Shown: positions 10,084-21,052, counted from the stretch's first letter. The stretch is DNA of 41,968 bases from an uncultured Methylotenera sp. (GCF_946479685.1 NZ_CAMLGS010000023.1:1-41968); one strand, 5' to 3'. The notes: generated by a model not told the origin, from the sequence alone. Numbers and translations: made by a program.

Positions 10084-11843
10084 TAGAAAATTACCCCGAT
10101 ATTAAAATGCAGGCGGTAGTCGTCAGTTGCCTGACCATAGGCAATGTCCGCACCAATCGGGCCTACCGGGCTCTTCCACCTTGCGCCTAGGCCGTATCCG
10201 TACACTGGTTTTAAATCTTTAAGGCTATTCGCTGCGTTACCAAAGTCGGTAAAGATGGCTGCGCCCCATTCTGGGGTTAGCCATTGAATCACCTCAATGC
10301 TGCCGGTGGCTAGGTAGCGAGCGCCGACAACAGCGTCGCCTTCTGTCACGCCTAAGCTCTGGTACGCATAGCCGCGTACCGATTGGTCACCGCCAGCACG
10401 AAACAGGAATGTAGCAGGCGCGCTGTTTTTACCATTTACCATGCCTAGCTCTGCACGAGCAATTAGCTGTGTGCTTTTTGTGATGGGGTAATAGGCCTGT
10501 GTTTTTAGATAGCTTTGCAAAAATGTGCCATTAGATAGTGATGCCAATGGCGCACCGTTAAATTGGGCATTGAACAGATAGCCGCGCGTTGGATTGAGGT
10601 TGTTATCGGTACGCCTCAGTGTAATGCCATAGCCCAGGGTGGCAGCATATGTATCGTAAGAATCTGCACTATCCAGATTGACGTGTTCTGCCAGCAGGTT
10701 TGCACCTACGTACTGTTCACGTCTGAGCGAGCCCCATGCACGCTTTACGCCGGCTTGCGTGACTGTGGTAGTTTGTCCCTCAATCTCTGTTCTGGTCGCT
10801 GCGATATTCGCACTGTCACGGTAACCATCGGCTGTGGTGGGTAGGCGAATGGTGCCAGATAGCGATTGTAGTTTCTGTTCCATTCTTAAGCTGGAGGTTA
10901 GGCGCCAGTTGCGGTCAAATACGTTTAAGTGTTCTACGGTCAACTGTGTACGTGCGCCTGTGTTGGTACTAAAACCTGCACCGGTGCTGACCTTCATTGA
11001 CTTGTTTTCATCCACCTTAACTTTAATCGGTGCTTGCTGTTGGCCGCTAAGTGCTGCTTTGCTGTCAGCGGTGACTTCTACCGTGCGAAAGTAGCCGCTT
11101 TCTTGTAATCGCGTTTGAAAGGTGAGCAGTTGGGATTGACTGTACACCTCGTTAGGTTTGATTGGGTTTAGGTTGTGTATGATGCTTTCTGGATAACGTT
11201 GCAGACCTTCGATTTGCAACTCGCCGAAATGTACCGTGTCACCACTATCCACCGTAACCTCCAATGACGCAGTGTGCTGCTGAATGTCGATACTGGCTTT
11301 GCTATCTGTAATGGTGGCATTGGGGTAACGGTTGACCAATAACTTGGTGAGCAGGCTACGTTTTGCTGCTGTCCAGGCGGCCTGCTGAAATTGTGCGTCG
11401 GTAGGGAGTGACCACTCTTCACGTAGCTGCTCTGCGCTTGGTGCACCGCGGTGTGGCTGGGTGATGTCACCGCTAAATTTGATATTAACGCTGCTTACCA
11501 GAGTGGGGGTGCCGGGGTTAACTGACAGTACGGTGGTGTTTTCAAGCTGGTTTTGCGTAGACTGAACACTCACCTCAGCCGAGAAGTAGCCTTCTGTTGC
11601 GAGTAACTCTTTGATTTGTTTGGGTGCTTCAGCGGATAGACGCTTCCATTCGCCGGGAGACATGCGCGCATTGCTGCGCCACTTGATGATATCGAGATGA
11701 TTTTCTAACAGTGTCTTTAACGGGCCAGGCGCTTCAATTTCTACTTGGTAGCTCGCGTTATCTGCATACGCGAGCACTCCCCAACACAATAAGACTAGGT
11801 AGATGATCAGGCTTCTAGTCAAATTCAGAAGCCCTTTTATCAC
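10083..11843 (-). CDS. tamA: Outer-membrane assembly protein TamA (BamA/Omp85 family)
   Basis: The 586-residue product starts with a signal peptide (LVLLCWGVLAYA), then POTRA-like domains at about 30-255 (VHFGELQIEGLQRYPESII marks the last one), and a C-terminal 16-strand barrel from about 280 to 586. The family FRAGGDQSVRGYAYQSLG motif (VRGY on loop 6) is present at about 478-495, and the protein ends in an aromatic-type strand (LHFNIGVIF). It forms the outer-membrane half of the TAM complex with the adjoining tamB. It lies 22 bases after the purB stop and may be co-transcribed with it. Confidence 0.93.
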   Translation of the reverse strand: MIKGLLNLTRSLIIYLVLLCWGVLAYADNASYQVEIEAPGPLKTLLENHLDIIKWRSNARMSPGEWKRLSAEAPKQIKELLATEGYFSAEVSVQSTQNQLENTTVLSVNPGTPTLVSSVNIKFSGDITQPHRGAPSAEQLREEWSLPTDAQFQQAAWTAAKRSLLTKLLVNRYPNATITDSKASIDIQQHTASLEVTVDSGDTVHFGELQIEGLQRYPESIIHNLNPIKPNEVYSQSQLLTFQTRLQESGYFRTVEVTADSKAALSGQQQAPIKVKVDENKSMKVSTGAGFSTNTGARTQLTVEHLNVFDRNWRLTSSLRMEQKLQSLSGTIRLPTTADGYRDSANIAATRTEIEGQTTTVTQAGVKRAWGSLRREQYVGANLLAEHVNLDSADSYDTYAATLGYGITLRRTDNNLNPTRGYLFNAQFNGAPLASLSNGTFLQSYLKTQAYYPITKSTQLIARAELGMVNGKNSAPATFLFRAGGDQSVRGYAYQSLGVTEGDAVVGARYLATGSIEVIQWLTPEWGAAIFTDFGNAANSLKDLKPVYGYGLGARWKSPVGPIGADIAYGQATDDYRLHFNIGVIF

Positions 11844-11865
11844 TCAAATTTACATGCATTTAAAC

Positions 11866-13272
<1,407 letters not shown>

Positions 13273-13392
13273 TTATTTTACCTTAGTAGCAGGATGGGGC
13301 AAAAAGTTTTTATTTTTTGTATCAATTGATTAGTGCGTATGGTGTTTGAAGCTACGGATATTGGCAGTGTCAAATGCATGCAAATTTCGTTC

Positions 13393-13398
13393 TATAAT
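13393..13398 (+). promoter_or_regulatory. Possible -10 box for ung
   Basis: A perfect TATAAT lies 33 bases before the ung ATG. No good -35 box is found at 16-18 bases upstream; a weak TGTCAA is 19 bases away. This gap (13240-13430) must also contain the purB promoter on the other strand, which I could not place. Confidence 0.4.
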
Positions 13399-13430
13399 GG
13401 GGCAACTTCCATCACCTTCACGCTTAATAC

Positions 13431-14114
13431 ATGTCTCAAGAAAAACCTGGTCAACTTCATCCTTCATGGCAAGCTGTGATTGGTGATGAGCTTGATAAGC
13501 CTTATATGCAGTCACTGCGTGCTTTTTTATTGCAGGAAAAAGCCGCGGGTAAAACGATATTTCCGCCTAGCTCATTGATTTTTAATGCGTTTAACCATAC
13601 GCCGTTTGATAAGGTGCGCGTGGTGATTATCGGCCAAGACCCTTACCACGGTGTAGGCCAGGCGCATGGCTTGAGCTTTTCCGTGCCGGAGGGCGTAGCC
13701 TTGCCGCCATCGCTGCTCAATATTTTTAAAGAAATTGAAAATGACCTCGGTATTAAAGTGCAGAGCAAAGGCGACTTAACGTCTTGGGCAAATCAGGGCG
13801 TGCTGCTGTTAAATGCCACGTTGACCGTGGAAATGGGTAACGCAGGGTCGCATCAGAAGCGTGGCTGGGAAGCGTTTACCGATGCGGCGATTGCTGCATT
13901 AAATCTGCATCGTGAAGGTTTGGTGTTTGTACTGTGGGGCAGTTATGCGCAGAAAAAAGGCGAGATGATAGACCCGCAAAAGCATCTGGTGCTCAAATCT
14001 GTGCACCCATCTCCGTTATCTGCGCATCGCGGTTTTTTTGGCAATCACCAATTCTCACGTATCAATGAATACCTGAAACAACGCGGTGATGCGCCAATCG
14101 ATTGGCAGGTGTAA
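13431..14114 (+). CDS. ung: Uracil-DNA glycosylase, family 1
   Basis: The 227-residue enzyme removes uracil from DNA at the start of base-excision repair. The family-1 signatures are all present: the water-activating loop [20 protein letters not shown] at about 64-83, the uracil-binding strand [10 protein letters not shown] at about 123-132, and the DNA-intercalation loop [13 protein letters not shown] at about 191-203. Length matches E. coli Ung (229). It is a single gene facing prpD. Confidence 0.97.
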   Translation: MSQEKPGQLHPSWQAVIGDELDKPYMQSLRAFLLQEKAAGKTIFPPSSLIFNAFNHTPFDKVRVVIIGQDPYHGVGQAHGLSFSVPEGVALPPSLLNIFKEIENDLGIKVQSKGDLTSWANQGVLLLNATLTVEMGNAGSHQKRGWEAFTDAAIAALNLHREGLVFVLWGSYAQKKGEMIDPQKHLVLKSVHPSPLSAHRGFFGNHQFSRINEYLKQRGDAPIDWQV

Positions 14115-14134
14115 GAGGTTTGGCAGGTGTAAGA
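14102..14134 (+). repeat. Short direct repeat across the ung stop codon
   Basis: The 15-base unit TTGGCAGGTGTAAGA occurs at 14102-14116 and again at 14120-14134, an 18-base period. The first copy includes the ung TAA, so this looks like a recent tandem slip duplication of the gene end without coding effect. Confidence 0.75.
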
Positions 14135-14140
14135 AGATAG

Positions 14141-14169
14141 GGCGGGAAAAACCGGTGATTTTCCCCGCC
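14141..14169. terminator. Hairpin between the convergent ung and prpD genes
   Basis: GGCGGGAAAA (14141-14150) pairs with TTTTCCCCGCC (14159-14169) with one bulged C, across an 8-base loop. It sits between two converging genes and so probably ends transcription in one or both directions. There is no long U run after the stem; the T run inside the 3' arm is all there is, so termination strength is uncertain. Confidence 0.55.
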
Positions 14170-14183
14170 TGTATAGTAAGGCC

Positions 14184-15647
14184 TTAACCTTGCCAGAGCA
14201 TATCTACAAACGTATTAACCGGCATCGCTTCCAGTGTTTTTTGCGCTAGGCATAACTCTAGAATTTCAGCTTGTTTCTTCGCATCAAATCTACGTGCTAG
14301 ATTTACTTTGAATTTTTTCACCAATTCTGGGATACCTTCACCACGGCGGCGACGGTGCCCAATCGGGTATTCAACCGCGATATTGCTTGAGCTGGTGCCA
14401 TCTTTAAAAAAGATTTGAATCGCGTTAGCAATCGAGCGTTTGTCAGGTGCGTGATAGTCTTGGGTATATTCCACTTTTTCCACACAGCTCATTTTTGCGC
14501 GAATCGCGTCGATGCGAGGGTCTGCCGCAGCTGCATCTTCGTAGTCCTGTGCGGTTAAGCTGCCTTTTAGTAGGCCAACAGCCGCCATGTATTGAATGCA
14601 GTGATCGCGGTCGGCCGGGTTATCTAACGGGCCGGTTTTATCAATGATGCGAATCGCTGATTCATGTGTAGTAATTACGATCTTATCAATCGCTGCAATC
14701 TGCTCCAGCGTTTGCAGGCGGCTGCCAACTTCGGCATTCAACTGGAAGGCACACTCTACTGCGGTTTGTGCGTGGAACTCAGCCGGGAAGGAGATTTTGA
14801 ACAACACTTGCTCCATCACGTAAGAGCCGTAAGCACGTTGGAACTTAAACGCATTGCCTTTGAACAGCACATCATAAAAGCCCCAGGTTTTTGCAGTAAG
14901 CGCTGATGGGTAGCCCATTTCACCTTGCATGGTCATCCAAGCTAAACGTACCGCACGTGAGGTGGCATCGCCCGCCGCCCAGGATTTGCGTGAGCCGGTG
15001 TTAGGGCTATGGCGATAAGTACGTAAGCTTTGGCCATCCACAAACGCGTTGGAAACAGCGTTGATAATGTCTTCTTTATTGCCGCCTAATAATTTGGTTA
15101 CCACTGCGGTAGAGGCAATTTTTACTAGAATCACGTGATCCAGACCCACGCGGTTAAAGCTGTTTTCTAATGCCAGCACACCTTGAATCTCATGCGCTTT
15201 AATCATGGCGGTGAGTACGTCTTTTACTGTGAGTGGCGCTTTGCCTTCGTTAATATTTTTGCGCGACATATAATCTGCCACCGCTAGAATGCCGCCCAGA
15301 TTATCTGATGGATGCCCCCATTCTGCAGCCAGCCATGTGTCGTTAAAGTCTAGCCAGCGAATCATGGCGCCGATATTAAACGCAGCCAAGATAGGGTCTA
15401 GCTGGTAGCTGGTGCCAGGCACTTTTGCGCCATTTGGCACTACGGTACCTGCAATCACCGGACCTAATAGCTTGGTACAGGCTGGGTAATCCAGCGCTTC
15501 GAACCCACAGCCTAATGTGTCCATCAGGCAATTGCGTGCGGTGTCATAAGCTTCGTCGCTATTGATTTCAAAATCAGCAACGTAATTGGCAATATCAACA
15601 ATGACTTGGTCTGGTGCGGGACGGACGTTTGAGATGTGCGACGACAT
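14184..15647 (-). CDS. prpD: 2-methylcitrate dehydratase PrpD (MmgE/PrpD family)
   Basis: The 487-residue enzyme dehydrates 2-methylcitrate to 2-methyl-cis-aconitate in the methylcitrate cycle. Family motifs seen are [15 protein letters not shown], the [26 protein letters not shown] stretch (in particular WLDFND and GHPSDN, about 112-140) and [23 protein letters not shown] at about 215-237. Length fits PrpD (about 480-490). AcnB encoded at 31888 would carry out the following hydration, so no AcnD/PrpF pair is needed and none is seen. It follows prpC after a 202-base gap holding a degenerate inverted repeat. Confidence 0.95.
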   Translation of the reverse strand: MSSHISNVRPAPDQVIVDIANYVADFEINSDEAYDTARNCLMDTLGCGFEALDYPACTKLLGPVIAGTVVPNGAKVPGTSYQLDPILAAFNIGAMIRWLDFNDTWLAAEWGHPSDNLGGILAVADYMSRKNINEGKAPLTVKDVLTAMIKAHEIQGVLALENSFNRVGLDHVILVKIASTAVVTKLLGGNKEDIINAVSNAFVDGQSLRTYRHSPNTGSRKSWAAGDATSRAVRLAWMTMQGEMGYPSALTAKTWGFYDVLFKGNAFKFQRAYGSYVMEQVLFKISFPAEFHAQTAVECAFQLNAEVGSRLQTLEQIAAIDKIVITTHESAIRIIDKTGPLDNPADRDHCIQYMAAVGLLKGSLTAQDYEDAAAADPRIDAIRAKMSCVEKVEYTQDYHAPDKRSIANAIQIFFKDGTSSSNIAVEYPIGHRRRRGEGIPELVKKFKVNLARRFDAKKQAEILELCLAQKTLEAMPVNTFVDMLWQG

Positions 15648-15688
15648 GATTGAGGACCTTTAAGTATAAAAAATAATTGAATTGAGTT

Positions 15689-15839
15689 TGTTATTCCGGC
15701 AAGACCGTATGGATTTTTACTACCTTGATTTAGCTAACTTAAGCAGTAATTCCTAAGTTGGCGCTAAATTTAAGTGTAAAAAATGGAATCCATCTTTAAA
15801 CGGAGGATAAAAATGGATTCCGTCTCCGCGGGAATGACA
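15689..15839. repeat. Pair of inverted REP/dRS3-like ends between prpC and prpD
   Basis: TGTTATTCCGGC at 15689-15700 is matched in inverted orientation by GCGGGAATGACA at 15828-15839 (10 of 12 positions pair). Next to the right end, GGATTCCGTC completes a motif of the widely seen type 'TGTCATTCCCGC...GCGGGAATCC'. ATGGAATCCATC (15783-15794) and ATGGATTCCGTC (15813-15824) are further near-copies. The interval lacks any gene. It may be the decayed remains of a small non-autonomous element. Confidence 0.55.
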
Positions 15840-15849
15840 GAGTTAAGTG

Positions 15850-17019
15850 TTAACGTTGCTCCAGGGGTACATATGCCCGATTTTCCGGGCCGATATACTC
15901 CGCATTAGGGCGAATGATTTTGTTATCAATGCGTTGTTCAATCACATGGGCGACCCAGCCTGTGGTGCGTGAGATCACAAAAATCGGGGTGAACATGCCG
16001 GTTGGGATGCCCATCATGTGGTAGCTGGATGCGCTGTACCAATCTAGGTTGGGGAACATTTTTTTCTCGCGCCACATGGTTTCTTCAATACGAGCAGACA
16101 CATCAAATAAGGTCATGTTGCCATTGTCTTCACATAGTTTGCGGCTAACCGCCTTGATTGACTCGTTTCTTGGGTCTGCAATGGTGTAAACCGGGTGGCC
16201 AAAGCCAATGATGATTTCTTTGCGCGCCATGCGTTGCATAATGTCGGCCTCGGCCTCATCCGCGGTTTTGTAGCGTTCGATAATCTCCATAGCAGCCTCG
16301 TTGGCGCCGCCATGTTTCGGGCCGCGCAGTGCGCCAATGGCACCGGTGATGCATGAATACATATCAGATAACGTGCCGGCTACCACGCGTGCGGTAAAGG
16401 TAGAGGCGTTGAACTCATGCTCTGCATACAGTACCAGCGACGTATTCATAGCGCTGATATGTAAAGCGGATGGTTTTTTGTCATGTAGCAAATGCAAGAA
16501 GTGTGCGGCGATAGAGTCCTCGTCGGTTTCGACTTCTATGCGTTTCTGGTTGTGGCTAAAGTGGTACCAGTAAATCAAAATGGAACCAAAGCAGGCAATC
16601 AACCTGTCGCCCAGGTCTTTTGCGCCTTCGGTGTTGCGGTCGCCAGCTTCAGGCTCCAGTGTGCCTAGCATGGAGCAGCCGGTACGCATCACATCCATCG
16701 GGTGCGCGTTAGCCGGAATTTGCTCTAATACCTTTTTTAAACCATCGGGCAGGCCACGTAACTTCTTCAGTTTCTGGTGGTAAGCCGCCAGTTCTGCTTT
16801 ATTTGGCAGTGCACCATGAATCAGCAGGTGGGCAACCTCTTCAAAGGTTGCAGATTTGGCCAGTTCAATAATGTCATAGCCGCGGTAATGTAAATCATTG
16901 CCAGTGTGGCCAACGGTACAGATGGCAGTGGTGCCAGCTGAAATGCCAGCCAGTGCTACGCCTTTTTTCTTTTTAGGTTCTTGAGTAGCGGTAGCTTGAG
17001 TAGTGTTGGTTTGAGTCAT
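15850..17019 (-). CDS. prpC: 2-methylcitrate synthase
   Basis: The 389-residue enzyme condenses propionyl-CoA and oxaloacetate to 2-methylcitrate. It belongs to the citrate synthase family: catalytic histidines fall in [16 protein letters not shown] (about 236-251) and [15 protein letters not shown] (about 275-289), and a late Asp lies in [18 protein letters not shown]. The early [26 protein letters not shown] stretch (for example GNDLHYRGY) and length are those of PrpC rather than the about 430-residue hexameric GltA. Its start is one base after the prpB stop, so it is co-translated with prpB. Confidence 0.95.
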   Translation of the reverse strand: MTQTNTTQATATQEPKKKKGVALAGISAGTTAICTVGHTGNDLHYRGYDIIELAKSATFEEVAHLLIHGALPNKAELAAYHQKLKKLRGLPDGLKKVLEQIPANAHPMDVMRTGCSMLGTLEPEAGDRNTEGAKDLGDRLIACFGSILIYWYHFSHNQKRIEVETDEDSIAAHFLHLLHDKKPSALHISAMNTSLVLYAEHEFNASTFTARVVAGTLSDMYSCITGAIGALRGPKHGGANEAAMEIIERYKTADEAEADIMQRMARKEIIIGFGHPVYTIADPRNESIKAVSRKLCEDNGNMTLFDVSARIEETMWREKKMFPNLDWYSASSYHMMGIPTGMFTPIFVISRTTGWVAHVIEQRIDNKIIRPNAEYIGPENRAYVPLEQR

Positions 17020-17020
17020 G

Positions 17021-17905
17021 CTACTTTTCTCCCTTAAATAATGCGTCTAACTTTTGCTCATAAGCGTGGTAATTCAGGTGCTCATACAGTGCTGCGCGTG
17101 TTTGCATGGTGTTGACTACGTTGGCTTGGGTGCCGTCTTTGCGTACGGCTTGGTACACGTTGAGCGCAGCCTGATTCATGGCTCTGAATGCTGAAAGTGG
17201 GTATAGCACCATGCTGACATGCGCACTGCGTAACTCATCCACGGTAAATAATGGGGTGCTGCCAAATTCGGTAATGTTGGCGAGTACCGGCACCTTGACT
17301 GCGTCAGCAAACTGCCGGTACATGCCAAGCTCGGTGATGGCCTCAGGGAAAATCATATCCGCGCCGGCCTCAACGCAGGCACAGGCACGGTCAATTGCAG
17401 ATTGCAGGCCTTCAACAGCTAATGCATCAGTACGCGCCATAATCACAAAGTCAGGGTCAGTTTTTGCATCAACCGCCGCTTTGATGCGGTCTACCATTTC
17501 CGCTTGGCTGACAATGGCCTTGTTCGGGCGGTGACCGCAACGTTTGGCTTGTACCTGGTCTTCAATATGTACCGCACCTGCGCCAGCTTTAATGATGCTT
17601 TTAATACTGCGTGCGATATTAAATGCACCGCCAAAGCCGGTGTCGATATCCACCAGCAGTGGCGTTTCTGTCACATCGGTGATTCTGCGCACATCAATCA
17701 GCACGTCTTCTAGTGTGGAGATGCCTAAATCCGGAATACCTAGCGAGCCTGCAGCGACCCCACCGCCGGATAAATATAAAGCCTTGTAACCGGTTTGTGT
17801 GGCGAGTAGAGCGTGGTAAGCGTTGATGGCACCGATGATTTGTAAAGGTGTCTCTGCGCTGAGTGCGGCTCTGAAACGTGTACCTGCAGTCGCTTGTTTA
17901 TTCAT
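17021..17905 (-). CDS. prpB: 2-methylisocitrate lyase
   Basis: The 294-residue enzyme splits 2-methylisocitrate into pyruvate and succinate. It has the isocitrate lyase/PEP mutase fold with metal-binding [17 protein letters not shown] (Asp86 and Asp88), [17 protein letters not shown] with catalytic Cys123, and the MARTDA stretch. The KRCGH form and the length match PrpB rather than the longer glyoxylate-cycle isocitrate lyase. It is followed immediately by prpC and preceded by a 119-base gap after the CitE-like lyase gene. Confidence 0.95.
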   Translation of the reverse strand: MNKQATAGTRFRAALSAETPLQIIGAINAYHALLATQTGYKALYLSGGGVAAGSLGIPDLGISTLEDVLIDVRRITDVTETPLLVDIDTGFGGAFNIARSIKSIIKAGAGAVHIEDQVQAKRCGHRPNKAIVSQAEMVDRIKAAVDAKTDPDFVIMARTDALAVEGLQSAIDRACACVEAGADMIFPEAITELGMYRQFADAVKVPVLANITEFGSTPLFTVDELRSAHVSMVLYPLSAFRAMNQAALNVYQAVRKDGTQANVVNTMQTRAALYEHLNYHAYEQKLDALFKGEK

Positions 17906-17978
17906 GTTACTGATTTCCTTCAGTTCATTTAGTCACGCGGTTTGGCTATGTAAGCGTGAAGTGGTGTTCAAACCCCAG

Positions 17979-17998
17979 CCATCAGCATAGGCTGATGG
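17979..17998 (-). other. Hairpin in the gap upstream of prpB
   Basis: CCATCAGC (17979-17986), loop ATAG and GCTGATGG (17991-17998) form an eight-pair stem. On the transcribed strand the bases after it are not U-rich, so it is not a standard terminator. It could stabilise or separate the upstream lyase-hydratase part from the prpBCD part of the message. Confidence 0.4.
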
Positions 17999-18024
17999 GG
18001 TCTCGCAAATATGTGGGGCCAGTG

Positions 18025-19026
18025 TTATTTAAAAAATGCTTCTACTGCTGCGGCTGGAATCTCCACCCTGGTCAGCCTTGCTTTTTGCAGTACTTCCCAG
18101 AAATATCGGTAGGTTGCGCGGTCATGCAGTTCACCGGCGTATTGAATCGGGCCCCATTCCACTTGCTGTGCGGCCAGCAGGATATTGGCGGCATCAGTGA
18201 CTTCATCAAAGTTAGGCTTCATTGCATCCACAATGGCCTGAATCTGCGTTGGGTAAATACTCCACATGCGCATAAAGCCAAACTCATTGTGTGCACGGCT
18301 GGCATCGCTCAATGTCGTTTCTACATTTTTTAAATCCAGCGTGACGTTATGTGCAGGCACCACACCGTTAGCGAGTGCCGCAGCTACTACTTCTGATTTT
18401 GCCCGCGCTAGCAGGCGATGCTCGAACTGACCCGGGCTGCGCATGGCGCTGGCCGGAATGGCACCGTGATGTGCGCTAACAAAATCCATCAGGCCGAAAT
18501 CCAATACTTGTAGCCAAGGTAGGGCTGCTATCTCGTGTACTTGCTTGAGTGCACCGTGTGTTTCTATCAGGATATGGATAGGAATCACGCGGTTGATGTT
18601 GTGCTCTTTCGCCGCCGCCTGCACGTACTCAATCATTTCGCGAGCTTGATCAATGCTGGTGCATTTAGGGATGGTGATATAGGTGAGCACTTTGCCTGCA
18701 CCGGCTACCAGGATGTCGATATCCAGTTTCCAGGCCGGGTGGGTGTAGTCATGAATGCGAGCCCCTGCCATTTTGTGTTTATTGGCGTCTGAATTTAATA
18801 CACGCACTATCATTTCTGCATGGTCGCGCTCTTGTCCAGCTGCTGCGCCATCTTCACAGTCGCAAGTAATATCAAATACCGGGCCTATGCTATCTTGTAG
18901 CGATAGTGCTTTTAAAATCAGCTTTTCGCTGCCAGCAAAGTGCTCGCAGGCCGGAATCAGCGGAAATGGTTTTTCTCCACCAAACAGCGCTTCATTCGGG
19001 TGTTTTTTTTGTAAAGTCACAGCCAT
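18025..19026 (-). CDS. HpcH/HpaI aldolase/citrate lyase-like CoA-ester lyase (first of three)
   Basis: The 333-residue product is a CitE-superfamily TIM barrel. The acidic DCEDG motif at about 56-60, Glu155 (ILIETHG) and Asp181 (FGLMDF) are where the family binds Mg2+ and the acyl-CoA carboxyl. It is divergent from standard Mcl1/CitE: the N-terminal LFGGEKPFPLIPACEHF replaces the usual RS-LF-PG start, and the C-terminus is different. Known superfamily reactions are reversible Claisen cleavage of malyl-, methylmalyl- or citramalyl-CoA, or thioester hydrolysis of malyl-CoA. Its ATG overlaps the stop of the mesaconyl-CoA hydratase-like gene by one base, which links it to that enzyme. The exact substrate is unknown. 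Confidence 0.75.
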   Translation of the reverse strand: MAVTLQKKHPNEALFGGEKPFPLIPACEHFAGSEKLILKALSLQDSIGPVFDITCDCEDGAAAGQERDHAEMIVRVLNSDANKHKMAGARIHDYTHPAWKLDIDILVAGAGKVLTYITIPKCTSIDQAREMIEYVQAAAKEHNINRVIPIHILIETHGALKQVHEIAALPWLQVLDFGLMDFVSAHHGAIPASAMRSPGQFEHRLLARAKSEVVAAALANGVVPAHNVTLDLKNVETTLSDASRAHNEFGFMRMWSIYPTQIQAIVDAMKPNFDEVTDAANILLAAQQVEWGPIQYAGELHDRATYRYFWEVLQKARLTRVEIPAAAVEAFFK

Positions 19027-20105
19027 TATTTGTTTCCTTTGCGAGGCATGAGTACGGTGTAATCAAGATCAAGTACTACATTGGGGTGGTAACTATTAAA
19101 TTGCTTGGTTTCTGCCAAATCGGCAGGGTTCATGTTTTTAATGCCAACCATGCGTAGCCTGAGTGCGCCAATGTCGCTTCTGTTTGGCAATTCCCAGCGC
19201 TCTAGCACTTCGGTGAAGGTGTAGATGGTGTCGCCGGCAAAACTTGGGTGGGCATGCGTGCCTGCGTTGATTGCCGCAATGCCGATAGCATTTTCCAAAC
19301 CTTCATAGCTTAAGGCGCGGCATGCGGAGATGACGATGCCGCCATACACCAGACGTTTGCCAAAGGTCGAGCTTTGCATCAAGTGCGCATCAAAATGCAG
19401 GCGTGCGTTGTTTTGGTACAGACGAGTGGCCAGCGAGTGGTCACTGTCGTTGATAGTCATGCCAGCAGCGTGGTTAATGCGTTCACCTGCCTCGTAATCA
19501 TCCCAGTAGAACTGGCCGTTAGTTGCCTGCTGCGGAAAGCGGCTTGCTGTCAAATGTGCGGGGATGCTTAATTGTTCAGGTGCAACAAATGCTGGCAACT
19601 CCGGGATGGTGGTTTCCGGTGCGGGAGCGTTGGCATCGTTTTTATGCACCATCACCCAACGCACCCAGCTTAATACTGGCTGTTGGTGTTGGTTGACTGC
19701 GGTGGAGCGTACATACACTACACCATTTTTACCGTTGGAGTTTTGCTTTAGTCCAATCACCTGGCTGGATGTGCTCAGTGTGTCACCCACATACACTGGG
19801 TGTAAAAAGCGTACATCGGCATAGCCCAGGTTTGCTACCGCATTAACGGAAACATCAGGTACGGTTTTGCCAAAAGCAATATGGAACGTGAGTAAGTCAT
19901 CTACCGGAGCCGACTGGTAGCCAAGGTTTTGTGCAAATGGCTCACTGCAATGCAAAGGGTTGCGGCTGCCTGTGAGTGCGATATACAGCGCGACATCGCC
20001 TGCGGTAATGGTGCGTGGCGTGGCGTGATGTATCACCTCATTAAGAGTGAAGTGCTCAAAAAACCGTCCGGATGATGTTTTGTTTGATTGCATGTTGTTC
20101 GCCAT
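19026..20105 (-). CDS. MaoC-family hydratase resembling mesaconyl-CoA hydratase
   Basis: The 359-residue product is a double hot-dog MaoC-type enoyl-CoA hydratase. The N-terminal half has HATPRTITAGDVALYIALTG, PVDDLLTFHIAFGKTVPDVS and NAVANLGYADVRFLHPVYVGD; the second half has ATRLYQNNARLHFDAHL and LVYGGIVISACRALSYEGL. From memory these follow mesaconyl-C1-CoA hydratase (beta-methylmalyl-CoA dehydratase) of the ethylmalonyl-CoA and 3-hydroxypropionate pathways closely, in order and length. That enzyme interconverts mesaconyl-CoA and beta-methylmalyl-CoA. It lies directly between two CitE-like lyase genes with one-base spacing on each side, as expected for a hydratase/lyase pair. The substrate is inferred and not proven. 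Confidence 0.8.
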   Translation of the reverse strand: MANNMQSNKTSSGRFFEHFTLNEVIHHATPRTITAGDVALYIALTGSRNPLHCSEPFAQNLGYQSAPVDDLLTFHIAFGKTVPDVSVNAVANLGYADVRFLHPVYVGDTLSTSSQVIGLKQNSNGKNGVVYVRSTAVNQHQQPVLSWVRWVMVHKNDANAPAPETTIPELPAFVAPEQLSIPAHLTASRFPQQATNGQFYWDDYEAGERINHAAGMTINDSDHSLATRLYQNNARLHFDAHLMQSSTFGKRLVYGGIVISACRALSYEGLENAIGIAAINAGTHAHPSFAGDTIYTFTEVLERWELPNRSDIGALRLRMVGIKNMNPADLAETKQFNSYHPNVVLDLDYTVLMPRKGNK

Positions 20106-20987
20106 TTATATGTATTCTTCTTCAAGCTCGGTAATTGCTTCATGTAGCTTAATTAAGCGTTGAGCGGCTTTAATGTGGTGATGTTCCACTAACTTGTCGT
20201 TAACTACCACGGTGCCGCGGCCAGCTTCATTTGCTTCTTTGAGTGCGGTAATGATGAGTCTGGCGTTAGCGACTTCTGTTGCTTTTGGTGTGTATGCATC
20301 GTTGCAGTAAGCAATTTGGGCAGGGTGCACCAGGGATTTGCCATCCATCCCCATATCACGGCCAATGCGGCATGCGTATTCAAAAGAATGCATGTTCTTA
20401 AAGTCGCTGGTAATGCCGTCAATCACGGCTTTGCCGTAAGCGCGTGCCGCTAGAATCACTAGCGATAGCGAAGTTAAGATAGCTACCCGCTCATGGGTAA
20501 CATGGGCATGCAGCTGCGAAATAAGGTCTGAGGTCGCCATCACGATACAGATGACGCGGTCAGATGCAGCGGCAATTTCTTTTGCATTGAGCACTGCAAT
20601 CGGGCTTTCTATCATCACCATCATTGGCACGTCTTTACCACCGGCATCATCCAGTAGCTGTTGTGCTTTTAATACATCTTCACGTGATTCAATGTTGGGA
20701 AAGAGGATGGCATCGGCGCCGATATTGGCTACCGCTTGAATGTCATCATGGCCCCAGATTGAATCCAGATCATTCACGCGCACGACAACCTCGCGTGCGC
20801 CGTAGCCGCCTTGTTTAATGGCCTCTACCACATTGGCCCTAGATTGCAGTTTGGCGTCAATCAGGATGGGGTCGCCCAAATCCAAAATGACAGTATCGGC
20901 TGCCAATGTGCGTGCGCGATCAAGGTAGTGTTGATTGCAGCCTGGCACATATAGCACAGAGCGTCGTGGACGGATGTGATGTTCCAT
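20106..20987 (-). CDS. CitE-like CoA-ester lyase or thioesterase (second of three), first gene of the left operon
   Basis: The 293-residue product starts RPRRSVLYVPGCNQHYLDRA, the standard CitE/Mcl opening, and keeps Arg70 (VVRVN), Glu127 (MIESPIAV) and Asp154 (MATSDL), plus the late HPAQI motif. The normal DLEDAV motif, however, reads DLGDPI at 36-41, losing a conserved acidic residue. The sequence otherwise matches citrate lyase beta chain and Mcl-type proteins. It is the first gene behind the divergent promoter at 21017-21046. It may be a lyase of altered specificity, a thioesterase like Mcl2, or a non-lytic relative. Confidence 0.78.
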   Translation of the reverse strand: MEHHIRPRRSVLYVPGCNQHYLDRARTLAADTVILDLGDPILIDAKLQSRANVVEAIKQGGYGAREVVVRVNDLDSIWGHDDIQAVANIGADAILFPNIESREDVLKAQQLLDDAGGKDVPMMVMIESPIAVLNAKEIAAASDRVICIVMATSDLISQLHAHVTHERVAILTSLSLVILAARAYGKAVIDGITSDFKNMHSFEYACRIGRDMGMDGKSLVHPAQIAYCNDAYTPKATEVANARLIITALKEANEAGRGTVVVNDKLVEHHHIKAAQRLIKLHEAITELEEEYI

Positions 20988-21016
20988 AATCGTGACTTTA
21001 TAAAAATGTGGATTTG

Positions 21017-21046
21017 ATTATATAGATGAATTTTAATAAATGTCAA
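21017..21046 (-). promoter_or_regulatory. Sigma-70-type promoter of the lyase-hydratase-prp operon
   Basis: On the minus strand TTGACA (21046-21041) and TATAAT (21022-21017) are both perfect hexamers separated by 18 bases. The start codon of the first gene lies 30 bases beyond the -10. The -35 box lies inside the inverted repeat at 21037-21052. Confidence 0.75.
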
Positions 21047-21052
21047 CATTTA
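21037..21052. promoter_or_regulatory. Candidate GntR operator, 16-bp inverted repeat
   Basis: TAAATGT-CA-ACATTTA is a perfect inverted repeat with seven-base arms around a two-base centre. It covers the -35 box of the leftward promoter, so a bound dimer would block RNA polymerase. GntR-family regulators normally bind such short palindromes near their own divergent genes; the link to the neighbouring regulator is inference. Confidence 0.6.
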
